Positions 26,387 to 34,889 of a stretch of 64,000 bases of DNA are shown here, piece after piece. The stretch covers positions 62,001-126,000 of the forward strand of contig JAZSRA010000130.1 of the NCBI GenBank assembly GCA_045538195.1, in the 5' to 3' direction. The position numbers and the translations under genes were made by a program. The stretch's first letter is position 1; every line of letters starts with the position of its first letter. The notes beneath the pieces are model-generated. The model made no database searches. It had not been told where the DNA came from and saw only the letters and a list, made by a program, of their open reading frames with translations. The DNA comes from SVTX01 sp045538195. GTDB lineage: Bacteria; Bacillota; Clostridia; Oscillospirales; CAG-272.

Positions 26387-27240
26387 ACCGCACCTCCCAA
26401 CAGCACAGTCAATGCACTCTCGGCATCGTCGACAGTGTAAATATCCTGCGGAATGTCGATACCATTGGCGGCAAGCAGACGAACGAGATAAGTCATCTGA
26501 GGAACGCCGAGACCGATTTCTTCAAGCTCGTCACCACGGGAAAATACCTCGTTTCTGTTTCCCGTCATAGCAACTTTGGAATGGGACATAACGATAATAT
26601 TATCGCAGTATTTAGCCATATCGTCCATGCTGTGACTGACTATTACAACCGCCGCACCGCTGAAATTGGCATAATTGCGGATGCCCTCAAATATTGCGCT
26701 TTTGCCCGCGGGGTCAAGTCCTGCGGACGGCTCGTCAAGGACGAGAACCTTGGGACGCATCGCCATAATTCCAGCGATAGCCGCACGTCTTTTCTGACCG
26801 CCCGAGAGATCGAAAGGAGACTTTTTCAGATTTTCACGGTCAAGTCCGACCATATCCGCAGTTTCAAGCACTCTCTTTTTGATTTCTTCCTCGTCAAGTC
26901 CCATATTCTTAGGACCGTAGGCAATATCCGCTTCAACCGTATCCTCAAAGAGCTGATATTCGGGATACTGCATAACGAGACCGACCTCCTGTCTTACATC
27001 GGACATATTGCTTCCCTTTGCCCAGATGTCCTTCCCGTCAAGCAAAATTCTGCCCGACGTTGGTTTTAAGAGACCGTTGAACATCTGAACGAGAGTGGAC
27101 TTGCCCGAACCCGTATGACCGATAATACCGGTTATGCAATTTTCTTCAATGTTAACGCTGACGTCGTCAAGCGCCGTCACCTCAAAAGGTGTCTTGGCAC
27201 TGTAAACGAACGAGACGTTTTCTACCGTAATTTTTGACAT
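26383..27240 (-). CDS. ecfA2: ECF transporter ATPase EcfA2
   Basis: A 285-aa ABC ATPase with Walker A GHTGSGKST, signature LSGGQKRRAAIAG, Walker B VLVLDEPSAGLD and a switch His in VSHSMDD. The C-terminal extension is typical of EcfA2. It pairs with EcfA1, nine bp upstream, to power substrate release from S components. The start follows AGGTGAT. Confidence 0.94.
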   Translation of the reverse strand: MSKITVENVSFVYSAKTPFEVTALDDVSVNIEENCITGIIGHTGSGKSTLVQMFNGLLKPTSGRILLDGKDIWAKGSNMSDVRQEVGLVMQYPEYQLFEDTVEADIAYGPKNMGLDEEEIKKRVLETADMVGLDRENLKKSPFDLSGGQKRRAAIAGIMAMRPKVLVLDEPSAGLDPAGKSAIFEGIRNYANFSGAAVVIVSHSMDDMAKYCDNIIVMSHSKVAMTGNRNEVFSRGDELEEIGLGVPQMTYLVRLLAANGIDIPQDIYTVDDAESALTVLLGGAV

Positions 27241-27249
27241 TTTATAAAA

Positions 27250-28113
27250 TCACCTGTTCAAAGTCTTTAAAATTGTTTCCGCGCACTGCTCGGGCGTGTT
27301 TATCTCGCCGTCAAGCTTAAATCCCTTTTGTCTTAGTCTTAAAAGCAGATCGGCGCATTGCGGCAAATCAAGTCCCGCACTGCGAAGTATTTGTGCCTGA
27401 GCGAATATTTTGGATGGAGCGCCGTCAAGAATGATCTTGCCGTCGTTTATCACGATAACTCTATCGGCTCTTACCGCCTCGTCCATGTAGTGAGTGATCG
27501 AAATAACGGTCTTTCCTTCTTCCTTATTCAATTTTTCAATGGTATCTACAACGTCGCGTCTGCCCATAGGGTCGAGCATGGCGGTGGATTCGTCGAAGAT
27601 CATACAGTCGGGCTTCATAGCGATGATGCCCGCAATAGCGATCCTCTGCTTCTGTCCTCCCGAAAGTCTGTGAGGCTCATGGTGGGCAAAGCTTGTCATT
27701 CCGACTGTTTCAAGGGCTTCGTCAACCCTTTGTCTTATCTCCTCGCGAGGAAGTCCGAGATTTTCGGGGCCGAATGCCACGTCCTCCTCCACGATAGTAG
27801 CGACTAATTGGTTATCGGGATTCTGGAACACCATTCCGATCTTTTTGCGAAGCTCGTAAACGTCGTCCTCGGTCATATCATCTGAAGTGATATCCTTACC
27901 GTCTATCTCGATACTGCCTTCAAAAAAATCATAATCATCGATGACGAGGTTGAGAAGCTTCGCGAGCGTTGATTTTCCCGATCCGTTATGACCGAGGACT
28001 GCAACGTACTCGCCTTTTTCAATATCAAGGTTGATACCGCGAAGCACCTGTATCGGCTCGCCGTCATCGCCCTTGTAAGCATAGCTGAGATTTCTTATTT
28101 GTATATAAGACAT
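27250..28113 (-). CDS. ecfA1: ECF transporter ATPase EcfA1
   Basis: A 287-aa ABC ATPase with Walker A GHNGSGKST, signature LSGGQKQRIAIAG and the Walker B segment CMIFDESTAMLDP. The DEST-x-MLDP form is the usual hallmark of EcfA1. It starts behind AAAAGGA and heads the ecfA1-ecfA2-ecfT-truA group within the longer run from ruvC. Confidence 0.94.
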   Translation of the reverse strand: MSYIQIRNLSYAYKGDDGEPIQVLRGINLDIEKGEYVAVLGHNGSGKSTLAKLLNLVIDDYDFFEGSIEIDGKDITSDDMTEDDVYELRKKIGMVFQNPDNQLVATIVEEDVAFGPENLGLPREEIRQRVDEALETVGMTSFAHHEPHRLSGGQKQRIAIAGIIAMKPDCMIFDESTAMLDPMGRRDVVDTIEKLNKEEGKTVISITHYMDEAVRADRVIVINDGKIILDGAPSKIFAQAQILRSAGLDLPQCADLLLRLRQKGFKLDGEINTPEQCAETILKTLNR

Positions 28114-28154
28114 CGTAAAATCCTTTTCGTAATAAAGTTTAACTCAAAAGCCTG

Positions 28155-29021
28155 TTATTTTTGAGCAGTCCAACGTGTGCTTGCTCCGCAAGGAAGCACC
28201 GCTCCCGTCTGTGTTACGCGGAGACCGATCTCTCCCGCCTCGATCTTGCCGCCGTATACCGACTTTACCTTCAAGTCAAGTATGTAGCTCATTGTAAGGG
28301 GCGACAGACCCGTAGTATACGAATTGATAAGGAAAAACAGAGGCTTATCCGAAAGCACTTTGGAGGCAAGTCCGACGAACTCATCGATACTGTCTTCAAG
28401 CTTCCACACTTCACCTCCCGGACCTCTGCCGTAGGAGGGGGGATCCATTATTATTCCGTCGTACTTATTGCCGCGACGGATCTCGCGCTCTATAAACTTC
28501 TTGCAATCGTCAACAATATATCGGATAGGAGCGTTTTCAAGACCCGAAAGAGCGGCATTTTCCTTTGCCATTGCTACGATTCCCTTTGACGCGTCGACGT
28601 GAACGACCTGCGCGCCCGCCTTTGCCGCCGCAACGGTAGCTCCGCCGGTGTAAGCAAAGAGATTAAGCACCTTTATGGGTCTGTTTGCGTTTTTGATAAG
28701 CGAGGAGAACCAATCCCAGTTAGTCGCCTGCTCGGGAAAAAGACCCGTGTGCTTAAATCCCATAGGCTTCAGACGGAAATTAAGATCACCGTATGAAATA
28801 TCCCAGCTTTCAGGTGTCTTCTGCTTTATCCAAGCGCCGCCACCGTTGCTGGAACGGCGATAGATGCCGTCAGCCTTATTCCAAGCGGGATGTCTCGCCG
28901 CGCCCTTCCAGATTATCTGGGGATCGGGACGGATAAGTATATATTTGCCCCAACGTTCAAGACGTTCTCCGTCCGATGCGTCGAGCAACTCGTAATCCTG
29001 CCAATTATCACTGCACCACAT
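28155..29021 (-). CDS. Class I SAM-dependent methyltransferase, RlmI/RlmK-like
   Basis: A 288-aa methyltransferase. The SAM-binding motif VLNLFAYTGGATVAAAKAGA is near residue 120, and the acidic end of strand 2 is VVHVDAS. The catalytic-type motif is MDPPSYGRGPGG. These features match the rRNA methyltransferases acting on 23S rRNA (RlmI/RlmK-like, Methyltrans_SAM fold), but the target base cannot be read. I take the ATG at 29021, nine nt after GGAG; the longer frame starts at a TTG that overlaps this site. It lies between ruvC and ecfA1. Confidence 0.8.
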   Translation of the reverse strand: MWCSDNWQDYELLDASDGERLERWGKYILIRPDPQIIWKGAARHPAWNKADGIYRRSSNGGGAWIKQKTPESWDISYGDLNFRLKPMGFKHTGLFPEQATNWDWFSSLIKNANRPIKVLNLFAYTGGATVAAAKAGAQVVHVDASKGIVAMAKENAALSGLENAPIRYIVDDCKKFIEREIRRGNKYDGIIMDPPSYGRGPGGEVWKLEDSIDEFVGLASKVLSDKPLFFLINSYTTGLSPLTMSYILDLKVKSVYGGKIEAGEIGLRVTQTGAVLPCGASTRWTAQK

Positions 29022-29064
29022 AATTTTTAACTCCAATAATCATATTTTACTTCAAAAAATAGCG

Positions 29065-29562
29065 TTAATTGTTATAATACTTTGCCAGACGTGAAGCGCC
29101 GCTATGCCCGTGACATACCGCTATTGCAAGTGCGTCGGCGGTATCGTCGGGCTTTGGAGGCGCGGGAAGATTCAGGAGCGAGGTGACCATAGTAATTACC
29201 TGCTTTTTCTCGGCGCGACCGTAGCCAACCACTGCACTCTTGACCTGCAAAGGGGTATATTCGGCAATTTCAACGCCTTTAAGTTTTGCCGACAGAAGAA
29301 TTATTCCTCTCGCCTCGGCAACGACGATCGCCGTCTTTGAGTTGGTATTGAAAAACAACTCCTCAACCGCCATCTGATCAGGCTTGTACTTATCAATTAT
29401 TTCATTCATGCCCAAGTGTATTCGCTCCAGTCGCTCGATCATGGGCATTCCCGCAGGGGTCTGTATCGAACCGTACCCCAAGGTTTTGAACTTGGTTCCC
29501 GAATATTCTACCACTCCCCAACCGACTATTGCGTAGCCGGGGTCAATTCCAAGAATTATCAT
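29065..29562 (-). CDS. ruvC: Holliday junction endonuclease RuvC
   Basis: A 165-aa nuclease of normal RuvC length, cutting Holliday junctions with RuvAB. The first catalytic Asp is in GIDPGYAIVGWG (residue 7), Glu in VEELFF, and the C-terminal Asp pair in PDDTADALAIA. The start at 29562 follows GGAG ten nt upstream; 22 extra codons of the open frame are rejected. It is the first gene of the ten-gene minus-strand run and is divergent from the DUF951-yfhO-ruvA-ruvB unit, so the Ruv system is split across one promoter region. Confidence 0.95.
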   Translation of the reverse strand: MIILGIDPGYAIVGWGVVEYSGTKFKTLGYGSIQTPAGMPMIERLERIHLGMNEIIDKYKPDQMAVEELFFNTNSKTAIVVAEARGIILLSAKLKGVEIAEYTPLQVKSAVVGYGRAEKKQVITMVTSLLNLPAPPKPDDTADALAIAVCHGHSGASRLAKYYNN

Positions 29563-29674
29563 AATTTTCCAACTCCGAATTATAAAGACGCAAGCCGTTT
29601 TTTCTCGAAAAAAGTCACCTAAAAACAACTGTTTTCTAATTATGGCAATAACATCCCATTATCATATTCATATT

Positions 29675-29703
29675 ATTATATCACAATATTACGTCGGTGT
29701 CAA
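29675..29703 (-). promoter_or_regulatory. Perfect-consensus sigma-A promoter for the ruvC operon
   Basis: On the minus strand, TTGACA (29698-29703), a 17-bp spacer ending TGTGA, and TATAAT (29675-29680). Both boxes are exact consensus. It leaves a leader of about 105 nt before ruvC. Confidence 0.85.
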
Positions 29704-29752
29704 ATACAATTTTTGATTTTTTATGAACCCAAGGAAAATTTTAATAAAACAG

Positions 29753-29781
29753 TTTACAACTATGGATAATTATGTTATAAT
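29753..29781 (+). promoter_or_regulatory. Sigma-A promoter for DUF951-yfhO-ruvAB
   Basis: TTTACA (29753-29758), a 17-bp spacer and TATAAT (29776-29781). It is divergent from the ruvC promoter, with 49 bp between the two -35 boxes. Confidence 0.8.
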
Positions 29782-29815
29782 AGAAAATGTATTATTATGT
29801 AAGGTTGGTTATTGT

Positions 29816-30007
29816 ATGCAGATCATTAAATTAGCCGTCGGTAACGTCATTGAACTTAAAAAGCCACATCCCTGCGGCGAAAAAATGTTCAAGGTTCTGA
29901 GAGTCGGAAGCGACGTTCGTATTCTTTGTCAAGGCTGCGGACGGGATATGACTCTTGACCGAATCAAGCTTGAAAAATCAATAAAGAACGTCATAGCTGA
30001 ACAATAA
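29816..30007 (+). CDS. DUF951 family small protein
   Basis: A 63-aa protein starting MQIIKLAVGNVIELKKPHPCG. It has a conserved Cys in HPCG and a CQGCGR motif near residue 39, so it probably binds a metal ion. It matches the DUF951 family of Firmicutes, often found near chromosome-replication or recombination genes; function unknown. I start it at 29816, 35 bp after the -10 box; an open frame of 31 further codons would run across the promoter. It leads the yfhO-ruvA-ruvB unit. Confidence 0.8.
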   Translation: MQIIKLAVGNVIELKKPHPCGEKMFKVLRVGSDVRILCQGCGRDMTLDRIKLEKSIKNVIAEQ

Positions 30008-30041
30008 CAGATAAAAAGTCCCCTAACAGAAAGGAATTCTA

Positions 30042-33000
30042 ATGAAAAAGGAAAGCTCAAACGTAAATCTGTCTCCGGATCTTTCTCCCGAGATGCGAAA
30101 CGAGGTGGCGCTGCTTAACAGTAAGCGCAGCTTCAAAAGTTATTTTGATGAATATTGGTATATAGCGATAGGCGCGATAATCCCCGCGATAATTTTCTTC
30201 TTGATATATCTCTCGCGCGGACTTTATCCCTTCGGTAACGGAACCGTACTCGTTCTTGACCTTAACGGTCAGTACGTTTACTTCTTCGAGGCACTCCGCA
30301 ACACCGTGCTTGAGGGCGGAAGCCTGCTTTATTCATGGTCAAGAGCGCTGGGCGGCGAATTTTTAGGCATGTACGCCTACTATATCGCAAGCCCCCTCTC
30401 ATATTTGATCTGCCTTTTCCCCGCTGACAAGACCCAGGAATTTCTGCTGATAATGTTCCTTATCAAAGCGGCTATCTGCGGCGGAACCATGGGATTTTAT
30501 CTTCACAATCACTCGGTCAACAAAAACAAGCTCTCTGTAATAACATTTTCCGTAATGTACGCGCTCTCCGCCTACTGCGTGGTTCAGCAGAACAACACCA
30601 TGTGGATAGATGCCGTTATGTGGCTCCCTCTCGTGACCTACGGCGTTGAGCAGGTCATTAAATACGGAAAATATAAGATCTTCGTTATTTTCCTTGCGCT
30701 GACCCTTGCAAGCAATTTCTATATAGGCTATATGGTCTGTATTTACGTGCTGCTCTATTATTTCTTCTTCCTGATCGCGTATAAAGAAAACGGCGTCAGC
30801 AATCCGCTTTCCGAGAAGCTTCACTTCGGCAAATCCTTTGTCAGAATGGGTGTTTTCTCACTTATCGCAATCGGAATTGCCGCGGTTATCGTACTCTGTG
30901 CGTACTATTCTCTGCAATTCGGTAAAAACGAATTTACAGACCCCTCTTGGGAAATAAAGATGAAGTTTGACTTCTTCGATCTTCTCTTTAAGCTCCTGCC
31001 TTCCTCCTACGATACCGTCCGTATCGACGGACTTCCCTTTGTATATTGCGGACTTCTTACCGTTGTTTTAGCGCCTCTGTTTTTCTGCTCCAAGAAATTT
31101 ACAGTGCGCGAAAAGGTTGCAAGCGGTACATTTCTGATGATCTTCGTGCTGAGCTTTATGATCTCCTCCGTAGACCTTGTCTGGCACGGTTTCCAAAAGC
31201 CTCAGTGGCTCAACGCAAGATACAGCTTTATCTTCTGCTTCTTCCTCATCTTCCTTGCTTTCAGAGCCTTTGATCATATAAAGACGATCAAGGCAAAGCA
31301 CGTTGCCATAGTGTCGGGTTTTATATTTATGTTCGTGGTGATACTCCAGAATTTCTCCGAGGAATTTAAGGCAAAGCTGGTCGCTCTATCTTACGGACCT
31401 AAGGAAGAGGACTTTATGGTCCACGAATTTGCCACCGTGCTATTGACCATAGTTTGTCTTATTGCCTATATTTCTATAATCGCCTTTATGGCAAAGGCTA
31501 AAAACAAGGACGTTGTAGCAGCGGTACTGCTTTGCGTTGTGTGCGGAGAAATGTTCTTCAGCGGTCTTTGTAATATCAACGATCTTGACAAGGACGTTGG
31601 ATATACTACCTATCAGTCCTATAATGAGTTCAACAATCTAATGCGTCCCGTTACCGAAACTCTGACCGAGGAATACGATACGTCTTTTTACCGATTTGAA
31701 AAGACCTACCACAGAAAGCTGAACGATAATATGGCGCTCTCTATCAGAGGTGTTTCCAATTCTACGTCAACGCTTAATAAGGACACGATCAACTTCCTCC
31801 GTGTGCTGGGTTATTATTCTCAATCCCATAAGTCCCAATATAAGGGAGGCACAGTTGTCACCGACTCTCTGCTCGGTATGAAATATATTATTTCCGACAG
31901 AGATTACAGTCAGCTCTACGGCGACCCCGTGCTCACGGGCGAGGATTACGCGGCTTATATGGGTATGACGCTTGAGGAGCTTCAGGACGCTACCTTTGCC
32001 GACAAATACAACGACTATACCTCTGACAATATTTACGTCTATCAGAACAAATACGCTCTTTCTCTCGCCTTCGCCGCATCCGACATGGTGCTTGACATCA
32101 ACATGAAGGATCATAACAGTCTTATACCGGAGAACAACAAAGACTACGAGGAAAAATACAATCCCGACGGATACAAATCTCCCTTTACGAGAGTCAACGC
32201 TCTTTTGAGCGCTATTGTCGGTCATACGGTGGACGTTTTCAAGCCTGCCGAGCAGTTGGGCGTTGAGCTTAACAACGTAACGCACAAGGTCTCCTCACAG
32301 CACGACAGGTACGATAAAGTCAACAAGGATAAGGAAGGAAAGATAACCTACACCTTCTCTGTTCCCGACGACGGCAGAATGCTTTATCTTTTCCTCCCCG
32401 CTTATTATAACCGCGAGGTCGATCTTTCATCCGAAACTATGAAGATATTCGATTCCACCAGAAGCGACGGAACTATCAACAACTCTAAAACATCTTCTTG
32501 CAGCTTCGCAAAGTGCAACGACCGTATAGTCGAGCTTGGATTTTCCACTGCCTCGGAGTACAAGCTGACCGTTACTATCGACAACTCCTACAATCAGTTC
32601 TATACCAAAGAGGATCAACCCATTCTCTATTACGTTGATATGGCTCTGCTCGAGGAGGTATTTACCACTATTCAGGAGAATCAGCTTGTTATCGACGAGA
32701 ATTATAAAGAGGATGACATCAAAGGTACCCTTAAGACCGAAAACGACGGTCAGCTTATTATGACGACGATTCCCTACGACAAGGGCTGGAACGTCTACGT
32801 TGACGGCAAGAGAGTTGAGACCTTTGAGGTGTCTGACGCTCTGATAGGCTTTAGAATCGATGAAGCAGGCGAGCATAGCGTCAGATTCCTTTATAGATCA
32901 AATGCGTTTACCGCAGGCATAATTATTTCTGCAGTATCACTCGCTCTGTTCGTTCTGATCGTGATATTTGAGAAGAAGATCAAGAGACTTATTTTCGTAA

Positions 33001-33095
33001 AGTCCTTTTTCCCAAGCATCAATTCTCCCAAACAGGATGATGATAGTAACTCAAAGCTTGACTCTCCGCAAAAAAATAAAAAGAATAAAAAATAA
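30042..33095 (+). CDS. YfhO-family membrane protein (GT-C-like)
   Basis: A 1017-aa protein. About a dozen membrane helices (from residue 40 to about 500) are followed by an extracytoplasmic region (about 510-955), a last helix (about 960-980) and a short basic tail. The N-terminal FGNGTVLVLDLNGQYVYFFE and SLLYSWSRALGGEF segments are hallmarks of the YfhO family, which resembles GT-C glycosyltransferases and in some Bacilli is needed for glycosylation of teichoic acids. The donor and acceptor here are unknown. It starts behind AAAGGA, 34 bp after the DUF951 gene, and 13 bp before ruvA. Its place between unrelated genes probably reflects operon drift. Confidence 0.85.
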   Translation: MKKESSNVNLSPDLSPEMRNEVALLNSKRSFKSYFDEYWYIAIGAIIPAIIFFLIYLSRGLYPFGNGTVLVLDLNGQYVYFFEALRNTVLEGGSLLYSWSRALGGEFLGMYAYYIASPLSYLICLFPADKTQEFLLIMFLIKAAICGGTMGFYLHNHSVNKNKLSVITFSVMYALSAYCVVQQNNTMWIDAVMWLPLVTYGVEQVIKYGKYKIFVIFLALTLASNFYIGYMVCIYVLLYYFFFLIAYKENGVSNPLSEKLHFGKSFVRMGVFSLIAIGIAAVIVLCAYYSLQFGKNEFTDPSWEIKMKFDFFDLLFKLLPSSYDTVRIDGLPFVYCGLLTVVLAPLFFCSKKFTVREKVASGTFLMIFVLSFMISSVDLVWHGFQKPQWLNARYSFIFCFFLIFLAFRAFDHIKTIKAKHVAIVSGFIFMFVVILQNFSEEFKAKLVALSYGPKEEDFMVHEFATVLLTIVCLIAYISIIAFMAKAKNKDVVAAVLLCVVCGEMFFSGLCNINDLDKDVGYTTYQSYNEFNNLMRPVTETLTEEYDTSFYRFEKTYHRKLNDNMALSIRGVSNSTSTLNKDTINFLRVLGYYSQSHKSQYKGGTVVTDSLLGMKYIISDRDYSQLYGDPVLTGEDYAAYMGMTLEELQDATFADKYNDYTSDNIYVYQNKYALSLAFAASDMVLDINMKDHNSLIPENNKDYEEKYNPDGYKSPFTRVNALLSAIVGHTVDVFKPAEQLGVELNNVTHKVSSQHDRYDKVNKDKEGKITYTFSVPDDGRMLYLFLPAYYNREVDLSSETMKIFDSTRSDGTINNSKTSSCSFAKCNDRIVELGFSTASEYKLTVTIDNSYNQFYTKEDQPILYYVDMALLEEVFTTIQENQLVIDENYKEDDIKGTLKTENDGQLIMTTIPYDKGWNVYVDGKRVETFEVSDALIGFRIDEAGEHSVRFLYRSNAFTAGIIISAVSLALFVLIVIFEKKIKRLIFVKSFFPSINSPKQDDDSNSKLDSPQKNKKNKK

Positions 33096-33108
33096 AAGGA
33101 CTTTATAA

Positions 33109-33732
33109 ATGTTTTATTATATTTCGGGCAGGCTTGTTATAGCTAACCCCTCAACCGCGGTCATTGACGCGGGAGGGGTCGGCTACAAGCTGACTATCAG
33201 TGAAAACACCTATAATTCTCTCCCCCCAAGACATACCGTTGACGCTCCCAACGCAAAGCTATTCACATACATGGCGGTGCGCGAGGACGGAATCGAGCTT
33301 TTCGGATTCGCAAGCGAAACCGAGCTTGCATCCTTTAAAATGCTGCTCTCTGTTTCGGGTGTCGGTCCTAAAGCGGCAATCTCTATTCTTTCTCTGCTGA
33401 CCCCAGAAAAATTTGCTCTGGCTGTATGCACAGAGGACAGAAAGACGATCTCAAAAGCGAACGGAATAGGTCCAAAGACCGCGGCGCGCATCATTCTTGA
33501 ACTTAAAGACAAGCTTATGAAGGAGACCGATCTTGACGCTGCGGCTAACGCAAGCATCGAGAGTGCTTCTCCCGTCAAAACAGGCTCGGGAAAGCTCAGC
33601 GAGGCGCAGGACGCGCTTATGGTGCTTGGTTATTCCAGAACCGAGGCGCTTAACGTATTGAAAAATATCGATACGCAGTCGTTGGGACTTGAGGAAATAA
33701 TCAAGAAGGCTCTTAAGCTCCTTATGAAATAA
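33109..33732 (+). CDS. ruvA: Holliday junction branch migration protein RuvA
   Basis: A 207-aa junction-recognition protein. The N-terminal OB fold begins MFYYISGRLVIANPSTAVIDAGGVGY. The helix-hairpin-helix motifs SVSGVGPKAAISIL and KANGIGPKTAARIILEL bind the junction backbone. The C-terminal domain for RuvB contact (about 160-207) is present. It starts behind AAAGGA and is followed 17 bp later by ruvB. Confidence 0.96.
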   Translation: MFYYISGRLVIANPSTAVIDAGGVGYKLTISENTYNSLPPRHTVDAPNAKLFTYMAVREDGIELFGFASETELASFKMLLSVSGVGPKAAISILSLLTPEKFALAVCTEDRKTISKANGIGPKTAARIILELKDKLMKETDLDAAANASIESASPVKTGSGKLSEAQDALMVLGYSRTEALNVLKNIDTQSLGLEEIIKKALKLLMK

Positions 33733-33749
33733 AACGGAGGTAAATTCAA

Positions 33750-34832
33750 ATGTTTACAAGCGATGAAGAATTCGATTTTGAGAACCGAATAGTTTCCACC
33801 TCCTATTCCGCCGAGGACTCTGACACAGACGTCTCACTGCGTCCGAAAACTCTTGACGACTACATAGGTCAGGATAAGGTCAAGGAGAATTTGAAGGTCT
33901 ATATCGACGCGGCAAAGCTTCGCGGAGAGTCACTTGACCACGTTCTGCTCTACGGCCCTCCCGGACTTGGTAAGACTACTCTTTCGAATATTATTGCGAC
34001 CGAGATGGGCGTTAATATCCGTGTCACCTCCGGCCCCGCAATCGAAAAGCAGGGCGACCTTGCGGCACTTTTGACCAATCTCAACGAGGGTGACGTACTC
34101 TTTATCGACGAGATACACCGTCTTTCCCGCCAGGTTGAGGAAATACTCTATCCTGCCATGGAGGATTTTGCCCTTGATATAATCATCGGTAAGGGTCCCT
34201 CGGCGCGAAGCATCCGCATCGATCTGCCAAGATTTACGCTTATCGGCGCGACAACGAGAGCCGGTCAGCTTACTACACCTCTGCGTGACCGTTTTGGCGT
34301 TGTATTAAAGCTTGATCTCTACACCCCCGAGCAGCTATCTACTATCGTCACAAGAAGTGCCGGTATTCTTGGCATTGATATTACAGAGCAGGGCGCTTAC
34401 GAGATAGCCTCCCGTTCAAGAGGAACTCCACGTATTGCAAACCGTCTGCTCAAACGTGTCCGTGACTTCGCACAGGTCAAGGGCAAGGACGAGATAGACA
34501 ACGAGATCGCGCAGTTTGCTCTTGACAAGCTTGAAATTGACGAGCTTGGTCTCGACGCCACCGACAAGAGAATGCTTGAAACTATTATAAAATTCTACGA
34601 CGGAGGCCCCGTCGGTCTTGAAACTCTCGCCGCTACCATAGGTGAGGAGGCGGTCACTCTTGAAGACGTTTACGAGCCTTATCTTATGCAGATAGGCTAT
34701 CTCAGCCGAACTCCGAGAGGTCGATGCGTCACAAGACTTGCCTACGAGCATCTCGGCATTAAGCCCAGCCACGCGGCAATATCAAAGGATAATAAACAGC
34801 TTAGCTTCCTCGATGACGGAGAAAGCAACTAA
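33750..34832 (+). CDS. ruvB: Holliday junction helicase RuvB
   Basis: A 360-aa AAA+ motor driving branch migration. LRPKTLDDYIGQ (30-41), Walker A YGPPGLGKTT (68-77), Walker B LFIDEIHRL and sensor/arginine-finger regions are all present. GGPVGLETLAATIGEE and YLSRTPRGR mark the C-terminal winged helix. The N-terminal 30 residues are acidic and longer than usual. It starts behind CGGAGG and ends at a strong bidirectional terminator. Confidence 0.96.
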   Translation: MFTSDEEFDFENRIVSTSYSAEDSDTDVSLRPKTLDDYIGQDKVKENLKVYIDAAKLRGESLDHVLLYGPPGLGKTTLSNIIATEMGVNIRVTSGPAIEKQGDLAALLTNLNEGDVLFIDEIHRLSRQVEEILYPAMEDFALDIIIGKGPSARSIRIDLPRFTLIGATTRAGQLTTPLRDRFGVVLKLDLYTPEQLSTIVTRSAGILGIDITEQGAYEIASRSRGTPRIANRLLKRVRDFAQVKGKDEIDNEIAQFALDKLEIDELGLDATDKRMLETIIKFYDGGPVGLETLAATIGEEAVTLEDVYEPYLMQIGYLSRTPRGRCVTRLAYEHLGIKPSHAAISKDNKQLSFLDDGESN

Positions 34833-34840
34833 CAACAAAA

Positions 34841-34882
34841 AAACCTTACTGCACTTGATGTGTATCAAGTGCAGTAAGGTTT
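34841..34882. terminator. Bidirectional terminator between ruvB and the MBL nuclease gene
   Basis: A perfect 19-bp stem (34841-34859 with 34864-34882) and a GTGT loop, with A's on the left and T's on the right, so it works in both directions. Confidence 0.92.
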
Positions 34883-34889
34883 TTTATAC

